Below are positions 23,437 through 32,687 of a DNA stretch of 64,000 bases, in pieces (positions within the stretch are counted from its first letter, which is position 1; every line of letters begins with the position of its first letter). The stretch covers positions 124,001-188,000 of the forward strand of contig NZ_JBJHDO010000003.1 of the NCBI RefSeq assembly GCF_050958605.1, given 5' to 3'. The translations under genes and the position numbers were made by a program. Source of the DNA: G016756615 sp050958605. GTDB lineage: Bacteria; Pseudomonadota; Alphaproteobacteria; Rhizobiales; Rhizobiaceae. The notes beneath the pieces are model-generated. The model saw only the letters and a list, made by a program, of their open reading frames with translations, was not told the DNA's origin and searched no databases.

Positions 23437-26400
23437 ATGCGCATCGAACGGCGTTTCACCAAGGATGGACAGAGCGCTTACGCGGACATCGAATTCCGCA
23501 AGGCGCTTTCCGAGATCAAGAACCCGGACGGTTCTGTCGTTTTCCGCCTCGACGACATCGACGTGCCCGCGCAGTTCTCCCAGGTCGCGGCCGACATCCT
23601 CGCCCAAAAGTATTTTCGCAAGGCGGGGGTCCCTGCCCGCCTCAAGAAGGTCGAAGAAAACGACGTGCCGTCCTTCCTGTGGCGTTCCGTGCCCGACGAG
23701 GCCGAACTCGCGAAATTGCCCGAGAACGAGCGCTACGGTTCCGAGACCGATGCCCGCCAGGTCTTCGACCGCCTTGCCGGCACCTGGACCTATTGGGGCT
23801 GGAAAGGCGGCTATTTCGATAGCGAGGATGACGCGCGCGCCTTCCGCGACGAGCTTGCCTACATGCTAGCCACGCAGCGTGTCGCGCCCAATTCGCCGCA
23901 ATGGTTCAACACCGGCCTGCATTGGGCCTACGGCATCGACGGGCCTGGCCAGGGGCATTTCTACGTCGATCCGTTCACCGGCAAGCTGACCAAGTCCAGG
24001 TCGGCCTACGAGCACCCACAGCCGCATGCCTGTTTCATCCAATCGGTCGCCGACGATCTCGTCAACGAGGGCGGCATCATGGATTTGTGGGTGCGCGAGG
24101 CGCGCCTCTTCAAATACGGCTCCGGTACCGGCTCCAACTTCTCCCATCTGCGGGGCGAAGGCGAGAAACTGTCGGGCGGCGGCCGTTCGTCGGGCCTGAT
24201 GAGTTTCTTGAAAATCGGCGATCGCGCCGCCGGCGCAATCAAATCGGGCGGAACGACCCGTCGCGCCGCCAAGATGGTCGTGGTCGATGCCGACCATCCC
24301 GACATCGAAGCCTATATCGACTGGAAGGTGAAGGAAGAGCAGAAGGTCGCCTCGCTGGTGACCGGCTCCAAGATCGTCCGCCGGCACCTCGCCGCCATCA
24401 TGAAGGCCTGCGTCAATTGCGAGGGGGAGGCCGACGATTGCTTCGACCCGGCGATCAACACGGCGTTGAAGCGCGAGATCAAGGCGGCGAAGAAGAACGC
24501 TGTCCCTGAGAACTACATCAAGCGCGTCATCCAATTCGCCAGGCAGGGCTACACACAGGTCGAGTTCAGCACCTACGACACGGATTGGGATTCGGAAGCT
24601 TATCTCACGGTTTCCGGGCAGAACTCCAACAACTCCGTGTCGCTGAAGGACGACTTCCTGCGAGCCGTCGAGAAGGACGAGGACTGGAGCCTCATCCGCC
24701 GCATCGACGGCAAGGTGCACAAGACGCTCAAGGCGCGCGACCTCTGGGAAAAGATCGGCCACGCGGCCTGGGCTTCCGCCGATCCCGGCCTGCACTTCAA
24801 CACGACCATGAACGACTGGCACACTTCGCCGGCCGCCGGTCCGATCCGCGCCTCCAATCCATGCTCGGAATACATGTTCCTCGACGACACGGCCTGCAAC
24901 CTGGCGTCGATCAACCTGCTCACCTACCGCAATGCCGACGGCTCGATCGACATCGAACGCTACGAGCATACCGTGCGGCTGTGGACCATCGTGCTCGAGA
25001 TTTCCGTGATGATGGCCCAGTTCCCCTCGAAGGAGATCGCGAGGCTCTCCTACGAATACCGCACGCTCGGTCTCGGCTATGCCAATATCGGCGGCCTGCT
25101 GATGACATCAGGCATTCCCTATGATTCACGGGAAGGCCGGGCGCTCTGCGGCGCGCTGACCGCGATCATGACGGGCGTTGCTTATGCGACCTCGGCGGAG
25201 ATGGCGGCCCAGCTCGGCGCCTTCCCCGACTATGAGCGCAATGCCAGCCACATGCTGCGTGTGATGCGCAATCACCGCCGCGCCGCTTATGGCGACAAGG
25301 ACGGCTACGAAAATCTGTCGGTCAACCCGGTCGGCCTGGTCGAGGCCGACTGCCCACAGCCGGAACTCATTGCGCATGCTCGCGCCGCCTGGGATCACGC
25401 CATCGAGCTCGGCGAGAAGCACGGCTATCGCAACGCCCAGGCGACGGTGATCGCGCCGACCGGCACGATCGGTCTCGTCATGGACTGCGACACCACGGGC
25501 ATCGAGCCGGATTTCGCGCTGGTGAAGTTCAAGAAGCTCGCCGGCGGCGGCTATTTCAAGATCATCAACCGCGCCGTGCCGGAAGCGCTGCGCACGCTCG
25601 GCTATTCGGAAAGCCAGATCGCCGAGATCGAGGCCTATGCCGTCGGCCACGGCAATCTCAACCAGGCGCCCGGCATCAACCCCGGATCGCTCAAGGCGAA
25701 AGGCTTCACCGACGAGAAGATCGGGGCTCTGAACGCGGCGCTGAAGCAGGCCTTCGACATCAAGTTCGCCTTCAACAAATGGACGCTGGGCGAGGACTTC
25801 GCAAAGGACGTCCTTGGCTTCACCGACGAGCAGCTCAATGACTTCGCCTTCGAGATGCTGCCGGCTCTCGGCTTCAGCAAGAAGGACATCGAAGCGGCGA
25901 ACATCCATGTCTGCGGAGCGATGACGCTGGAAGGGGCGCCTTTTCTCAAGACCGAGCACCTGCCGGTATTCGACTGCGCCAACCCCTGCGGCAAGATCGG
26001 CAGGCGTTACCTGTCGGTGGAATCCCATATCCGCATGATGGCGGCAGCGCAGCCTTTCATCTCCGGCGCCATTTCCAAGACCATCAACATGCCCAACGAG
26101 GCGACGGTCGAGGACTGCAAGGAAGCCTACATGCTGTCCTGGAAGCTGGCGCTGAAGGCCAACGCGCTCTACCGCGACGGTTCCAAGCTCAGCCAGCCGC
26201 TCAACGCCTCGCTGATCGCAGACGAGGACGACGAGGATGATTTGATCGAGGAGCTGGTGTCAGCCCCGACCGCCGCCAGGGCAGTGACGGTGACGGAGAA
26301 GATCGTCGAGCGCATCGTCGAGAAGGTCGTCCGCGACCGCGAGAAGCTGCCCAATCGCCGTAAGGGCTATACGCAGAAGGCGGTTATCGGGGGCCATAAG

Positions 26401-27258
26401 GTCTATCTGCGCACGGGCGAGTTCGACGACGGCCGTCTCGGCGAGATCTTCATCGACATGCACAAGGAAGGTGCCGCCTTCCGCGCCATGATGAACAATT
26501 TTGCCATCGCGATCTCGCTTGGTCTGCAATATGGCGTGCCGCTGGAGGAATATGTGGAGGCCTTCACCTTCACCAAGTTCGAGCCGGCCGGCATGGTGCA
26601 GGGCAATGACGCCATCAAGAACGCCACGTCGATCCTCGACTATGTGTTCCGCGAGCTCGCCATCTCCTATCTTGGCCGCCATGACCTCGCCCATGTCGAC
26701 ACGTCGGACTTCTCCAACACCGCGCTCGGCCGCGGCATCAACGAAGGCCGTGCGATTCCCTTCTCCAAGGGCCTGACTCGCGGTGCCTCGCCCCTCAAGG
26801 TGGTGAGCGGCGGCGACCTCGAAGGATCGGATCCCAAGGGCATGGCCGGAGGTGCAGCCCCCTCGCCCGCTCCGGCGCGCGCAGCGACGACGGCCTATTC
26901 CGGCTCGAACATCCGCTCGATCTCGTCCGGCGCGACGGTGACCGCGCTGAAGCCCGTTTATGCAGGTCTGCAGGAGGAAGCCACCGCCTTCAAGCGCGAC
27001 TATGAGGAGCGCGCGAAGGAATTGACGAAGGACATCGCCGTGGAAGCCGAGGAGGCATCTGCCGCCAACGCCCTCTTCACGGATGCCGCCGGCAAGGAAG
27101 CTTCGGAGGCGAAGGCCTTAGCTGCCGAGCGCCGCAGCCGGGCGATCATGCAGGGCTACACCGGCAACATGTGCTCGGAGTGCCAGAACTTCACGATGGT
27201 GCGCAACGGCACCTGCGAGAAGTGCGACACTTGCGGCGCAACGAGCGGCTGCTCGTGA
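23437..27258 (+). CDS. nrdJ: Vitamin B12-dependent (class II) ribonucleotide reductase
   Basis: 1273 residues, the normal size of the large rhizobial NrdJ. It reduces ribonucleotides to deoxyribonucleotides using adenosylcobalamin as radical source. Visible features: GSGTGSNFSHLRGEGE near 227-242, NPCSEYMFLDDTACNLASIN near 468-487, ATVIAPTGTIGLVMDCDTTG near 669-688, and ANPCGKIGRRYLSVESHIRM near 848-867. A C-terminal low-complexity linker leads to a Cys-rich tail (CSEC and CEKCDTC, six cysteines) that acts as the swinging redox arm or zinc site. An NrdR box lies upstream and a strong terminator downstream. Being oxygen-independent and B12-dependent, it serves both aerobic and microaerobic growth. 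Confidence 0.97.
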   Translation: MRIERRFTKDGQSAYADIEFRKALSEIKNPDGSVVFRLDDIDVPAQFSQVAADILAQKYFRKAGVPARLKKVEENDVPSFLWRSVPDEAELAKLPENERYGSETDARQVFDRLAGTWTYWGWKGGYFDSEDDARAFRDELAYMLATQRVAPNSPQWFNTGLHWAYGIDGPGQGHFYVDPFTGKLTKSRSAYEHPQPHACFIQSVADDLVNEGGIMDLWVREARLFKYGSGTGSNFSHLRGEGEKLSGGGRSSGLMSFLKIGDRAAGAIKSGGTTRRAAKMVVVDADHPDIEAYIDWKVKEEQKVASLVTGSKIVRRHLAAIMKACVNCEGEADDCFDPAINTALKREIKAAKKNAVPENYIKRVIQFARQGYTQVEFSTYDTDWDSEAYLTVSGQNSNNSVSLKDDFLRAVEKDEDWSLIRRIDGKVHKTLKARDLWEKIGHAAWASADPGLHFNTTMNDWHTSPAAGPIRASNPCSEYMFLDDTACNLASINLLTYRNADGSIDIERYEHTVRLWTIVLEISVMMAQFPSKEIARLSYEYRTLGLGYANIGGLLMTSGIPYDSREGRALCGALTAIMTGVAYATSAEMAAQLGAFPDYERNASHMLRVMRNHRRAAYGDKDGYENLSVNPVGLVEADCPQPELIAHARAAWDHAIELGEKHGYRNAQATVIAPTGTIGLVMDCDTTGIEPDFALVKFKKLAGGGYFKIINRAVPEALRTLGYSESQIAEIEAYAVGHGNLNQAPGINPGSLKAKGFTDEKIGALNAALKQAFDIKFAFNKWTLGEDFAKDVLGFTDEQLNDFAFEMLPALGFSKKDIEAANIHVCGAMTLEGAPFLKTEHLPVFDCANPCGKIGRRYLSVESHIRMMAAAQPFISGAISKTINMPNEATVEDCKEAYMLSWKLALKANALYRDGSKLSQPLNASLIADEDDEDDLIEELVSAPTAARAVTVTEKIVERIVEKVVRDREKLPNRRKGYTQKAVIGGHKVYLRTGEFDDGRLGEIFIDMHKEGAAFRAMMNNFAIAISLGLQYGVPLEEYVEAFTFTKFEPAGMVQGNDAIKNATSILDYVFRELAISYLGRHDLAHVDTSDFSNTALGRGINEGRAIPFSKGLTRGASPLKVVSGGDLEGSDPKGMAGGAAPSPAPARAATTAYSGSNIRSISSGATVTALKPVYAGLQEEATAFKRDYEERAKELTKDIAVEAEEASAANALFTDAAGKEASEAKALAAERRSRAIMQGYTGNMCSECQNFTMVRNGTCEKCDTCGATSGCS

Positions 27259-27319
27259 AACCAGAAGCCGTGCCGCTACGCTTCGAACCGTTTGAGAGAT
27301 AGCGGGGCATGTGAGGCGG

Positions 27320-27348
27320 ACGCCAACGCTTTAGGGCGTTGGCGTTCC
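27320..27348 (+). terminator. Intrinsic terminator of nrdJ
   Basis: ACGCCAACGC (27320-27329) pairs perfectly with GCGTTGGCGT (27336-27345) around a 6-base loop, followed by TCC. The U tract is short. It lies between the convergent nrdJ and hydrolase genes and may serve both. Confidence 0.65.
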
Positions 27349-27362
27349 TGGTCCACAATGGA

Positions 27363-28868
27363 CTACTTCAGCACCCAAGGTTTCAGGGGTTTGCTGGTTG
27401 CGCAACTGTCATCAACTTCCTCGCCAGGTGACTTCAGGAATGCGTTGATGATCTCGGCGCGGCATTCACTCGCCCAGCCGTGTCCCTCCCCCGGAAAAAC
27501 AACCGACTGCAGCTTTGGAATGTGCCGCTTCAACTGGTGGCCCCAGCGAATGCTGCAGCATGGGTCCATCTGTCCGTGCAGCGACAATGCCGGGCCGTCA
27601 AACTTCACGGGATCGCTGTGCTGTGGCGGCACCGCGCCATCGGTTCCCCACCAGGCGCAGAGGACAGTCGGCTCGAAACCGATTAGCGCGGGCTCGGCCT
27701 CTAGCATCCTGGTGGTCATCTCCACAGACGGTCGGTTCTTTCCCATGTCGCCGCATACGTGAGAAAGATAGTAGCCGAGAGCCCAGGCCGGATTGCTGGA
27801 GAAGGTGGAAGCACCTGCGGTGTCGAAGAACTGGTTGAGGATTTCGTAGTTGCCCTGCCGGACGTCGGCGACGACCTTGGGCAGGATATCGTACTTGTCG
27901 GCAAGGACCAGATAGAGGTGGTGGATGAAGGTGACGCCGTCGAAAACGAGGCGACGGTCTTCGCCCTTGTCGGTCCGCACGGTCACCTCGAACGGCTTCT
28001 CGTCCAAGGCATTTTTCACGGCCTCGATCGAATGCATCCAGTCGTCGGAGAGAGCTGCACGGCACCCCTCGCTTTCCGACACACAGATGGACAACGTGTC
28101 GAGGTAGATTTGCTTGGTCGTATAATATTCGTCGAGTAGTGGCCGGTTGCGCAATTCGGAAAACCAGGGCCACGCGAAGACGGCCGCTCCAACGCTCTCA
28201 GGGAAATATCTTAAATAGGAGTTGGCGGTTCCCCCGCCCGTGGAAGTCCCGATAATGTCGATTTTTTCATAACCGAGCAGTTCGCGGATCTCGTCTGTGT
28301 CGCGGGCAACCTCGTACTCGTTGTAGCGGGAGACGTCGATACCTTCGCGAACCAGCTTGTCGTGGCAGGCCCTCACGCCATCGGCGTAAAGCTTCATCCG
28401 GTCAGCCGGGGTTCTGCCGCCCAGAGTCACGTTAGTGAACATGTTGTGGTAGTGCGAAATTACCTCGAAATCCGGACAGGTCAGGGCGGGTTTAGAATGC
28501 ACCATCCCGCGGGAGTCGACCAACACCAGCGGGTGGTCGCCGGCAGCCCTCCTCAAGTTCGTAACCACGGCTTCGCGCCCCATCGGCGAAGCGCCCGGCC
28601 CCCCGGGGAAGTAGAATACCGGCCTGACATTTGGCTGATCGCTCTTGCCGATCACTGCCACCGGAAGCTCCAGGACAGGGCCGCTCTTGGCGTCGCGGTT
28701 TTCGTAAGCGAAGAAAGTGTGGCATTCCGCTTCAGCGGCTTTCAGGATGTCAGTAACACATTCTGATTTTTCGAGGCGTGGCACCGGCTTGTCTTGGGCC
28801 AGCGCCGTGGGGCAGGACAGCAGGGTCGCTGCCCAGACAGCAGACAAAAATGCCGCTTGTTTTCGCAT
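27363..28868 (-). CDS. Secreted alpha/beta hydrolase with TAP-like C-terminal domain
   Basis: 501 residues, start ATG 28868 with GGGAGG. Signal peptide of about 24 residues ending TALAQ. Catalytic elements: oxyanion loop FPGGPGASPMG, DSRGMVHS, nucleophile elbow IIGTSTGGGTA, and a C-terminal TAP-type segment with HGQMDPCC (acid) and PGEGHGWAS (His). Seven or more cysteines suggest periplasmic disulfides. Related enzymes are prolyl aminopeptidases and tripeptidyl peptidases that trim peptides from the N-terminus. Convergent with nrdJ and probably monocistronic. Confidence 0.87.
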   Translation of the reverse strand: MRKQAAFLSAVWAATLLSCPTALAQDKPVPRLEKSECVTDILKAAEAECHTFFAYENRDAKSGPVLELPVAVIGKSDQPNVRPVFYFPGGPGASPMGREAVVTNLRRAAGDHPLVLVDSRGMVHSKPALTCPDFEVISHYHNMFTNVTLGGRTPADRMKLYADGVRACHDKLVREGIDVSRYNEYEVARDTDEIRELLGYEKIDIIGTSTGGGTANSYLRYFPESVGAAVFAWPWFSELRNRPLLDEYYTTKQIYLDTLSICVSESEGCRAALSDDWMHSIEAVKNALDEKPFEVTVRTDKGEDRRLVFDGVTFIHHLYLVLADKYDILPKVVADVRQGNYEILNQFFDTAGASTFSSNPAWALGYYLSHVCGDMGKNRPSVEMTTRMLEAEPALIGFEPTVLCAWWGTDGAVPPQHSDPVKFDGPALSLHGQMDPCCSIRWGHQLKRHIPKLQSVVFPGEGHGWASECRAEIINAFLKSPGEEVDDSCATSKPLKPWVLK

Positions 28869-29676
28869 GTTCGCTCCTCCCGGCTGAAAAGACGGGTGAC
28901 GGTAGCTCGCGCAGAAAGGAGGAAAGCTCTGAATTATCCCTTTGAACCAGATGAATTGTCTAAATCACGGTTAGAATCCAGACCATCCTCATTTGAATGA
29001 GTTCCGGGGAGGCGATAAAAAGAAATGTCCGCAAGCTCGCCATGTCTGGTCTGACTTCAAGACAGGCGGCGGATCGGATCGGCGTCCTGCCGTCCGAGGT
29101 CGCACGTGTCGGAAAAACTCAGCAAAAGCATAGTCGCTCGTCTGTAGACAAACCTTAGGTGCATCCACAAATCTGGCTGCAGAAATAGCTCGGCGGCGCC
29201 CCCGCCAGATCGCAAGAGTGATCGTCGCCCCTTCAACACATATCGCCCAAAGAAAAACCGCAGGCAAAAACAAAAACTTAGTAGCATGTGCGCGATGTCA
29301 CTTCGCGCGACATGCTCTAGCGACGTTGTCGTCAGGTCGCCTTCCGAAACCGAGGGAGTAGCCTCCCTGCCCCGTTTGCAGGCGGATGCGTATACCCCGG
29401 CTCATGGCCCTGAGCCGTGCGAGACTGGATTCCGCGGACCCAATGGTCCATATAGAGGCGCACACTGATGAGGATATGCTGACAGTTCGGACAGAGATGT
29501 ACGTATTTATAACGTCGAATATGTCAGCGGTCTTTCCATTGCTGATCGGCACCAGAGCAAACAATGCGATGGGGTTGCTGCACCTCTGAGGATTGCGGCA
29601 ACCCAAAAAAATTCCCGACACAAACCGTACGAAAGGGCGTCCGAAAGGTTCGCTCGCCTTAAACGTGGGAATAAGC
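28869..29676. other. Long intergenic region with a hairpin repeat
   Basis: About 800 bases, more AT-rich than its surroundings. A palindrome AGCATGT..ACATGCT lies at 29283-29316. A plus-strand frame at 29386-29589 (67 residues, MRIPRLMALSRARLDSADPM) and a minus-strand frame at 29298-29753 are open but show no known family and overlap each other; neither is supported. The promoters of the hydrolase (left) and of the methyltransferase-like gene (right) must lie here. Confidence 0.5.
29283..29316. repeat. Palindrome AGCATGT..ACATGCT
   Basis: AGCATGTGCGCGA pairs with TCGCGCGACATGCT with one small bulge around a 7-base loop. On the minus strand it is followed by a T-rich run (GTTTTTGTTTTTG), so it could terminate minus-strand transcription. 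The sequence TAGAGCATGTCGCGCGAAG resembles a short dispersed repeat often seen between genes of Mesorhizobium relatives; that resemblance is from memory. Confidence 0.45.
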
Positions 29677-30432
29677 ATGACTATCTGGGCCGAACTGGCC
29701 AGAGCGAGCAATCGCGCTGGTGACGAAATCATTCTGCGTACAAGGGGCGACATTTACGAAATCCGCTATAACGGATGGGAGTTGATGTCGAACTTCAACC
29801 ATCAGTCGGAAGCAATTCTTGCCGAGCGCTCCCTGAGATTGCTCGGCCGGTCAGCAAGAAAAGTGCTGATCGGCGGGCTGGGCATGGGGTTTACCCTCCG
29901 CGCCGCGTTGATGTACCTGGAATCGGACGCTGAAGTGACCGTTTGCGAATTGGTCCCTGAAATCGTCGACTGGCACCGAGATCATATCGGCCATCTCGCG
30001 GAGCATCCTTTGGACGATCCTCGGGTCGAAATCCGCATCGGAGATGTGATGGACATCCTGAGGGAGCGCCATGAGGCCTACGACGTCATTGTGATGGACA
30101 CGGATAACGGTCCCGACGTCACTGTCCGCAGCTCGAACGACGAGATCTATGGCAACCAGGGCCTCAAAGCCGTCGAGCAATCTCTCAAGCCGTCAGGGAT
30201 TGCCGGTTTCTGGTCTGCGACCGTCTCGCCGACCTTCGAAAAAAGTCTGGACGCGCTAAAATGGGCGTGGAGACGTGACGACGTACTTCTTGACGGAGGT
30301 CGGGCCGACGCATTCCATCATATCTACTTTGCCAGGCCGCAGGATAGAAACGACTCGAGCACTTTCGGGAATCAAGGCTGCCTGCCTGACAGTTGGAGTG
30401 CGGAGGCAGTAGCCGCCGCATCGTATTCATGA
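29677..30432 (+). CDS. Spermidine-synthase-like methyltransferase-fold protein
   Basis: 251 residues from ATG 29677 (GTGGGA upstream); a TTG 28 codons earlier is less likely. It follows the polyamine-synthase fold: a short N-terminal beta domain (EIRYNGWELMSNFNHQSEAI), the SAM/dcSAM loop VLIGGLGMGFTLRAAL near 68-83, acidic VCELVPEIVDW and DVIVMDTDNGPD near 143-154. In true spermidine synthases two aspartates hold the amine; here DTDNGPD replaces the usual DSTDP, so the substrate may differ. It could be a polyamine aminopropyltransferase or an unknown methyltransferase. Convergent with the MscS-type gene. Confidence 0.82.
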   Translation: MTIWAELARASNRAGDEIILRTRGDIYEIRYNGWELMSNFNHQSEAILAERSLRLLGRSARKVLIGGLGMGFTLRAALMYLESDAEVTVCELVPEIVDWHRDHIGHLAEHPLDDPRVEIRIGDVMDILRERHEAYDVIVMDTDNGPDVTVRSSNDEIYGNQGLKAVEQSLKPSGIAGFWSATVSPTFEKSLDALKWAWRRDDVLLDGGRADAFHHIYFARPQDRNDSSTFGNQGCLPDSWSAEAVAAASYS

Positions 30433-30525
30433 CATTTGCGCGGAAGGTAGCTGGAAGCAAAAACCCTGTCTGACCGACAGAGCGCGCATACGAGCCGACA
30501 CCGCTGCACGCTCTCCGGCGATAGC

Positions 30526-31422
30526 TCAGGGATTGTCTTTCGTCGACACGAGCTTGACCCGACTGAACGGCGGCGGCAGGCCACTTTTACGGATTGCCGC
30601 GTCGACTGCGACAAGTATGGCATCGCGGCAATCGATGTCATCCACGAAGCTCGGCACCCAATATCGGACGGCGTATCTTACCCCTTCCGTATCGTACGAA
30701 AGCGCGCGCACGTCCGGCTTCGGCGACTGCATTATAATCTCGGTCGACGCGGCTGCCGCAGCCAGCAACTCCTTGCCCCGATCGACCGGAATGTCGTGGC
30801 CAAGGACGATCTCAAGACTGGCTCGGTAGTGTTTTTTCGGCGCGCTGAAATTGGTCAATCTCTGACGCGAAATTTGGCTGTTGGGCAAGATCATGTAGGT
30901 ATCATTCCGCGTCTGAAGACGCGTCGTACGCCATCCTATTTCAATGACGCGACCGCGGATGGATCCGTCGATCTCGACCCAGTCGCCGATCTTGAACGGG
31001 GCCTCCAGACCGAGAGCGATCCCCGACAGCACGTCAGCCAGCACATTGCGGATGGCGAAGCCGAGAATAGCGATGATCAAACCCGAGCTGGCGAGCGCGC
31101 CTCCTGCCGACTGGCCCAGCAGCATGGCAACGGTTGCAATCGTTGCCACCAGAAACAGAGCCGCAGTAACGAGTTCCCTGAGAAGCTTTGGTACCTTGCG
31201 GCGGCCATTTCTCCCGCCTTTCAAGGCAGCGCCCGTTATTCGCGCTAACAGCCACGCACCAGAATAGTAAACGGCGGCCACACTCAACTGCCGGACCGCG
31301 CTGTCTTTCGCTTCCGGGACGAAGTACTGCAATGCAGATCCGTGAAATATGTATGCCGCTACTGAAATTGAGAAGAGAAGCGCCGGCCAAAAGAACCACA
31401 GGATACGGGCTCGATCGATCAC
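30526..31422 (-). CDS. Small-conductance mechanosensitive channel (MscS family)
   Basis: 298 residues from GTG 31422 with GGAGG. Three membrane segments (about 8-28, 46-62, 85-140 including the pore helix) and the MscS core: GLIIAILGFAIRNVLADVLS pore-lining TM3, then the beta domain FKIGDWVEIDGSIRGRVIEI and the ILPNSQISRQRLTNFS strand. It opens under membrane tension to release solutes during hypo-osmotic shock. Transcribed away from the S11/alpha operon, which begins about 430 bases further right. Confidence 0.92.
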   Translation of the reverse strand: MIDRARILWFFWPALLFSISVAAYIFHGSALQYFVPEAKDSAVRQLSVAAVYYSGAWLLARITGAALKGGRNGRRKVPKLLRELVTAALFLVATIATVAMLLGQSAGGALASSGLIIAILGFAIRNVLADVLSGIALGLEAPFKIGDWVEIDGSIRGRVIEIGWRTTRLQTRNDTYMILPNSQISRQRLTNFSAPKKHYRASLEIVLGHDIPVDRGKELLAAAAASTEIIMQSPKPDVRALSYDTEGVRYAVRYWVPSFVDDIDCRDAILVAVDAAIRKSGLPPPFSRVKLVSTKDNP

Positions 31423-31854
31423 CGCTTGCCTCCCGGTTTACGCAATATTTCCACGTTCTTGCTTCCATCCACGAATGATTATGGGGCGCTTTGCCGCACA
31501 ACGCGCGCCCTGGTCCCGGTGCTTGAGATATCCCAATCCCCGCGTCTGGGCAAAAGACGCTGCTCACCTCGGCCTGGCTTGAATGCACAGCACATTTGGG
31601 ACTTGTGCCGCGGCATTTCGTCGGCACCGCGTGTGAGTTGACAATCCTGGAATTCAGGCCATGCTCTGCCCCCATGAAACTCAAGCGAGCATATCGCCTG
31701 ATGGGCGCCGTGAGACGGATCACCCCCATCGCGGGAATCTGACCCCGGCTCGGATCTCCGAGTCCGGGGAACCGCTTTTAACAACCAGCTCTCTCTGCAG
31801 CGGCAAGGAAATTGTCGCGAAATCGTCGACGCCCTTGGGATTTAGGGGGTGGCA
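31423..31854. other. Intergenic region before the S11/alpha paralogue operon
   Basis: 430 bases between divergent genes. No coding sequence is supported. It must contain the promoters for the MscS gene and for the operon that starts with the 49-residue ORF at 31855. No clear -35/-10 or GGAAC-type (EcfG) promoter could be assigned by eye. Confidence 0.5.
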
Positions 31855-32004
31855 ATGACTCTGTCTGACATGACTGCATTGGAAATTCCGGTCGGTTCGA
31901 ACAAGGACCGAACGCTCTCTGCCAAGCATCTGGCGGGCACCCAGATGGTTCCCGCAACGCCGCTGCATTCTTGCTTGGGCAAAAGTCCGCCCACGGATGC
32001 GTGA
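31855..32004 (+). CDS. Possible leader peptide, 49 residues
   Basis: ATG 31855 follows GGGGGTGG at a good distance. The product (MTLSDMTALEIPVGSNKDRT..., ending SPPTDA) resembles nothing recognised. The stop at 32002-32004 is immediately followed by a TCCCCTGG..CCAGGGGA hairpin (32005-32036) in the space before the GreA/Rnk-like gene. This is the layout of a leader ORF with downstream structure, but it could also be chance. Confidence 0.4.
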   Translation: MTLSDMTALEIPVGSNKDRTLSAKHLAGTQMVPATPLHSCLGKSPPTDA

Positions 32005-32036
32005 TCCCCTGGCCGGACCCCGTCCAGACCAGGGGA
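32005..32036 (+). promoter_or_regulatory. Stem-loop between leader ORF and GreA/Rnk-like gene
   Basis: TCCCCTGG (32005-32012) pairs with CCAGGGGA (32029-32036); a second short stem GGGAC..GTCCC follows at about 32064-32081, just before the GGGGAAG ribosome site of the next gene. No U tract, so an attenuator by termination is not evident; translation control is possible. Confidence 0.35.
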
Positions 32037-32096
32037 ATACCTGACAATCACATCGATTGGCCGGGACCGTCGAGACGTCCCGCGGGGAAGCTAGCC

Positions 32097-32642
32097 ATGT
32101 CAACAAGGCCTCACTGCCAACTGACCACCAAGGACCATGCGATCCTGGAGGTAATCCTGGAACGCTACCAGGGTGACTACGGTCCCTATCTGAAGCTGCT
32201 CGACCAGAAGGTCCACGGCAGCACTGTCCACTTTCGCGATGACATTCCACCCAAGGTCGTCACGTTGAACAGCCGTCTCACTTATTTTGTCGATGGCCTC
32301 CTGACCGGCCCCCATCTTGTCGTGCAGGGCCAGCCAGGCAGCCTGCCCTCATATGCCTTGTCGATACACACGCTGAGAGGGTTGGCGCTTCTCGGTCTCG
32401 CCGAGGGCAGTGCGATCACCGTCGAGCTTGGCTCCTCGGTCCATGAGACATTGCGGGTCGATGCCGTTTTGTCCCAGCCGGAAGCCGAAACAAGGGTCGT
32501 CAACATATCAAAACCCCTGGCACAGGGCGACGCCTCGGAAAAAGAAGAGAATATCGTGAGCTTCAGGCCGCGGATCATCGGCCCCAGCTCCGGCCCCGTC
32601 TTCATTCCAGATGACGACGACCCTGGCCCGAGCGCTGCGTGA
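32097..32642 (+). CDS. GreA/GreB C-terminal-domain protein (Rnk-like)
   Basis: 181 residues from ATG 32097 with GGGGAAG. The first ~50 residues are helical (AILEVILERYQGDYGPYLKLLDQ). Then comes the FKBP-like GreA C-terminal fold: VVTLNSRLTYFVDG, LSIHTLRGLALLGLAEGSAI and a final strand LRVDAVLSQPE. The tail is acidic (PDDDDPGPSAA). Rnk lacks the long coiled coil of GreA and binds near the polymerase secondary channel without stimulating cleavage. This one lies 45 bases before a ribosomal S11 paralogue and an RNA polymerase alpha paralogue, so a role in modulating polymerase is likely. It is usually called a nucleoside-diphosphate-kinase regulator. Confidence 0.85.
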   Translation: MSTRPHCQLTTKDHAILEVILERYQGDYGPYLKLLDQKVHGSTVHFRDDIPPKVVTLNSRLTYFVDGLLTGPHLVVQGQPGSLPSYALSIHTLRGLALLGLAEGSAITVELGSSVHETLRVDAVLSQPEAETRVVNISKPLAQGDASEKEENIVSFRPRIIGPSSGPVFIPDDDDPGPSAA

Positions 32643-32687
32643 AGTGCTCATTTCACAATCAATCGTCCAAATCAGGAGCAAAGAACC

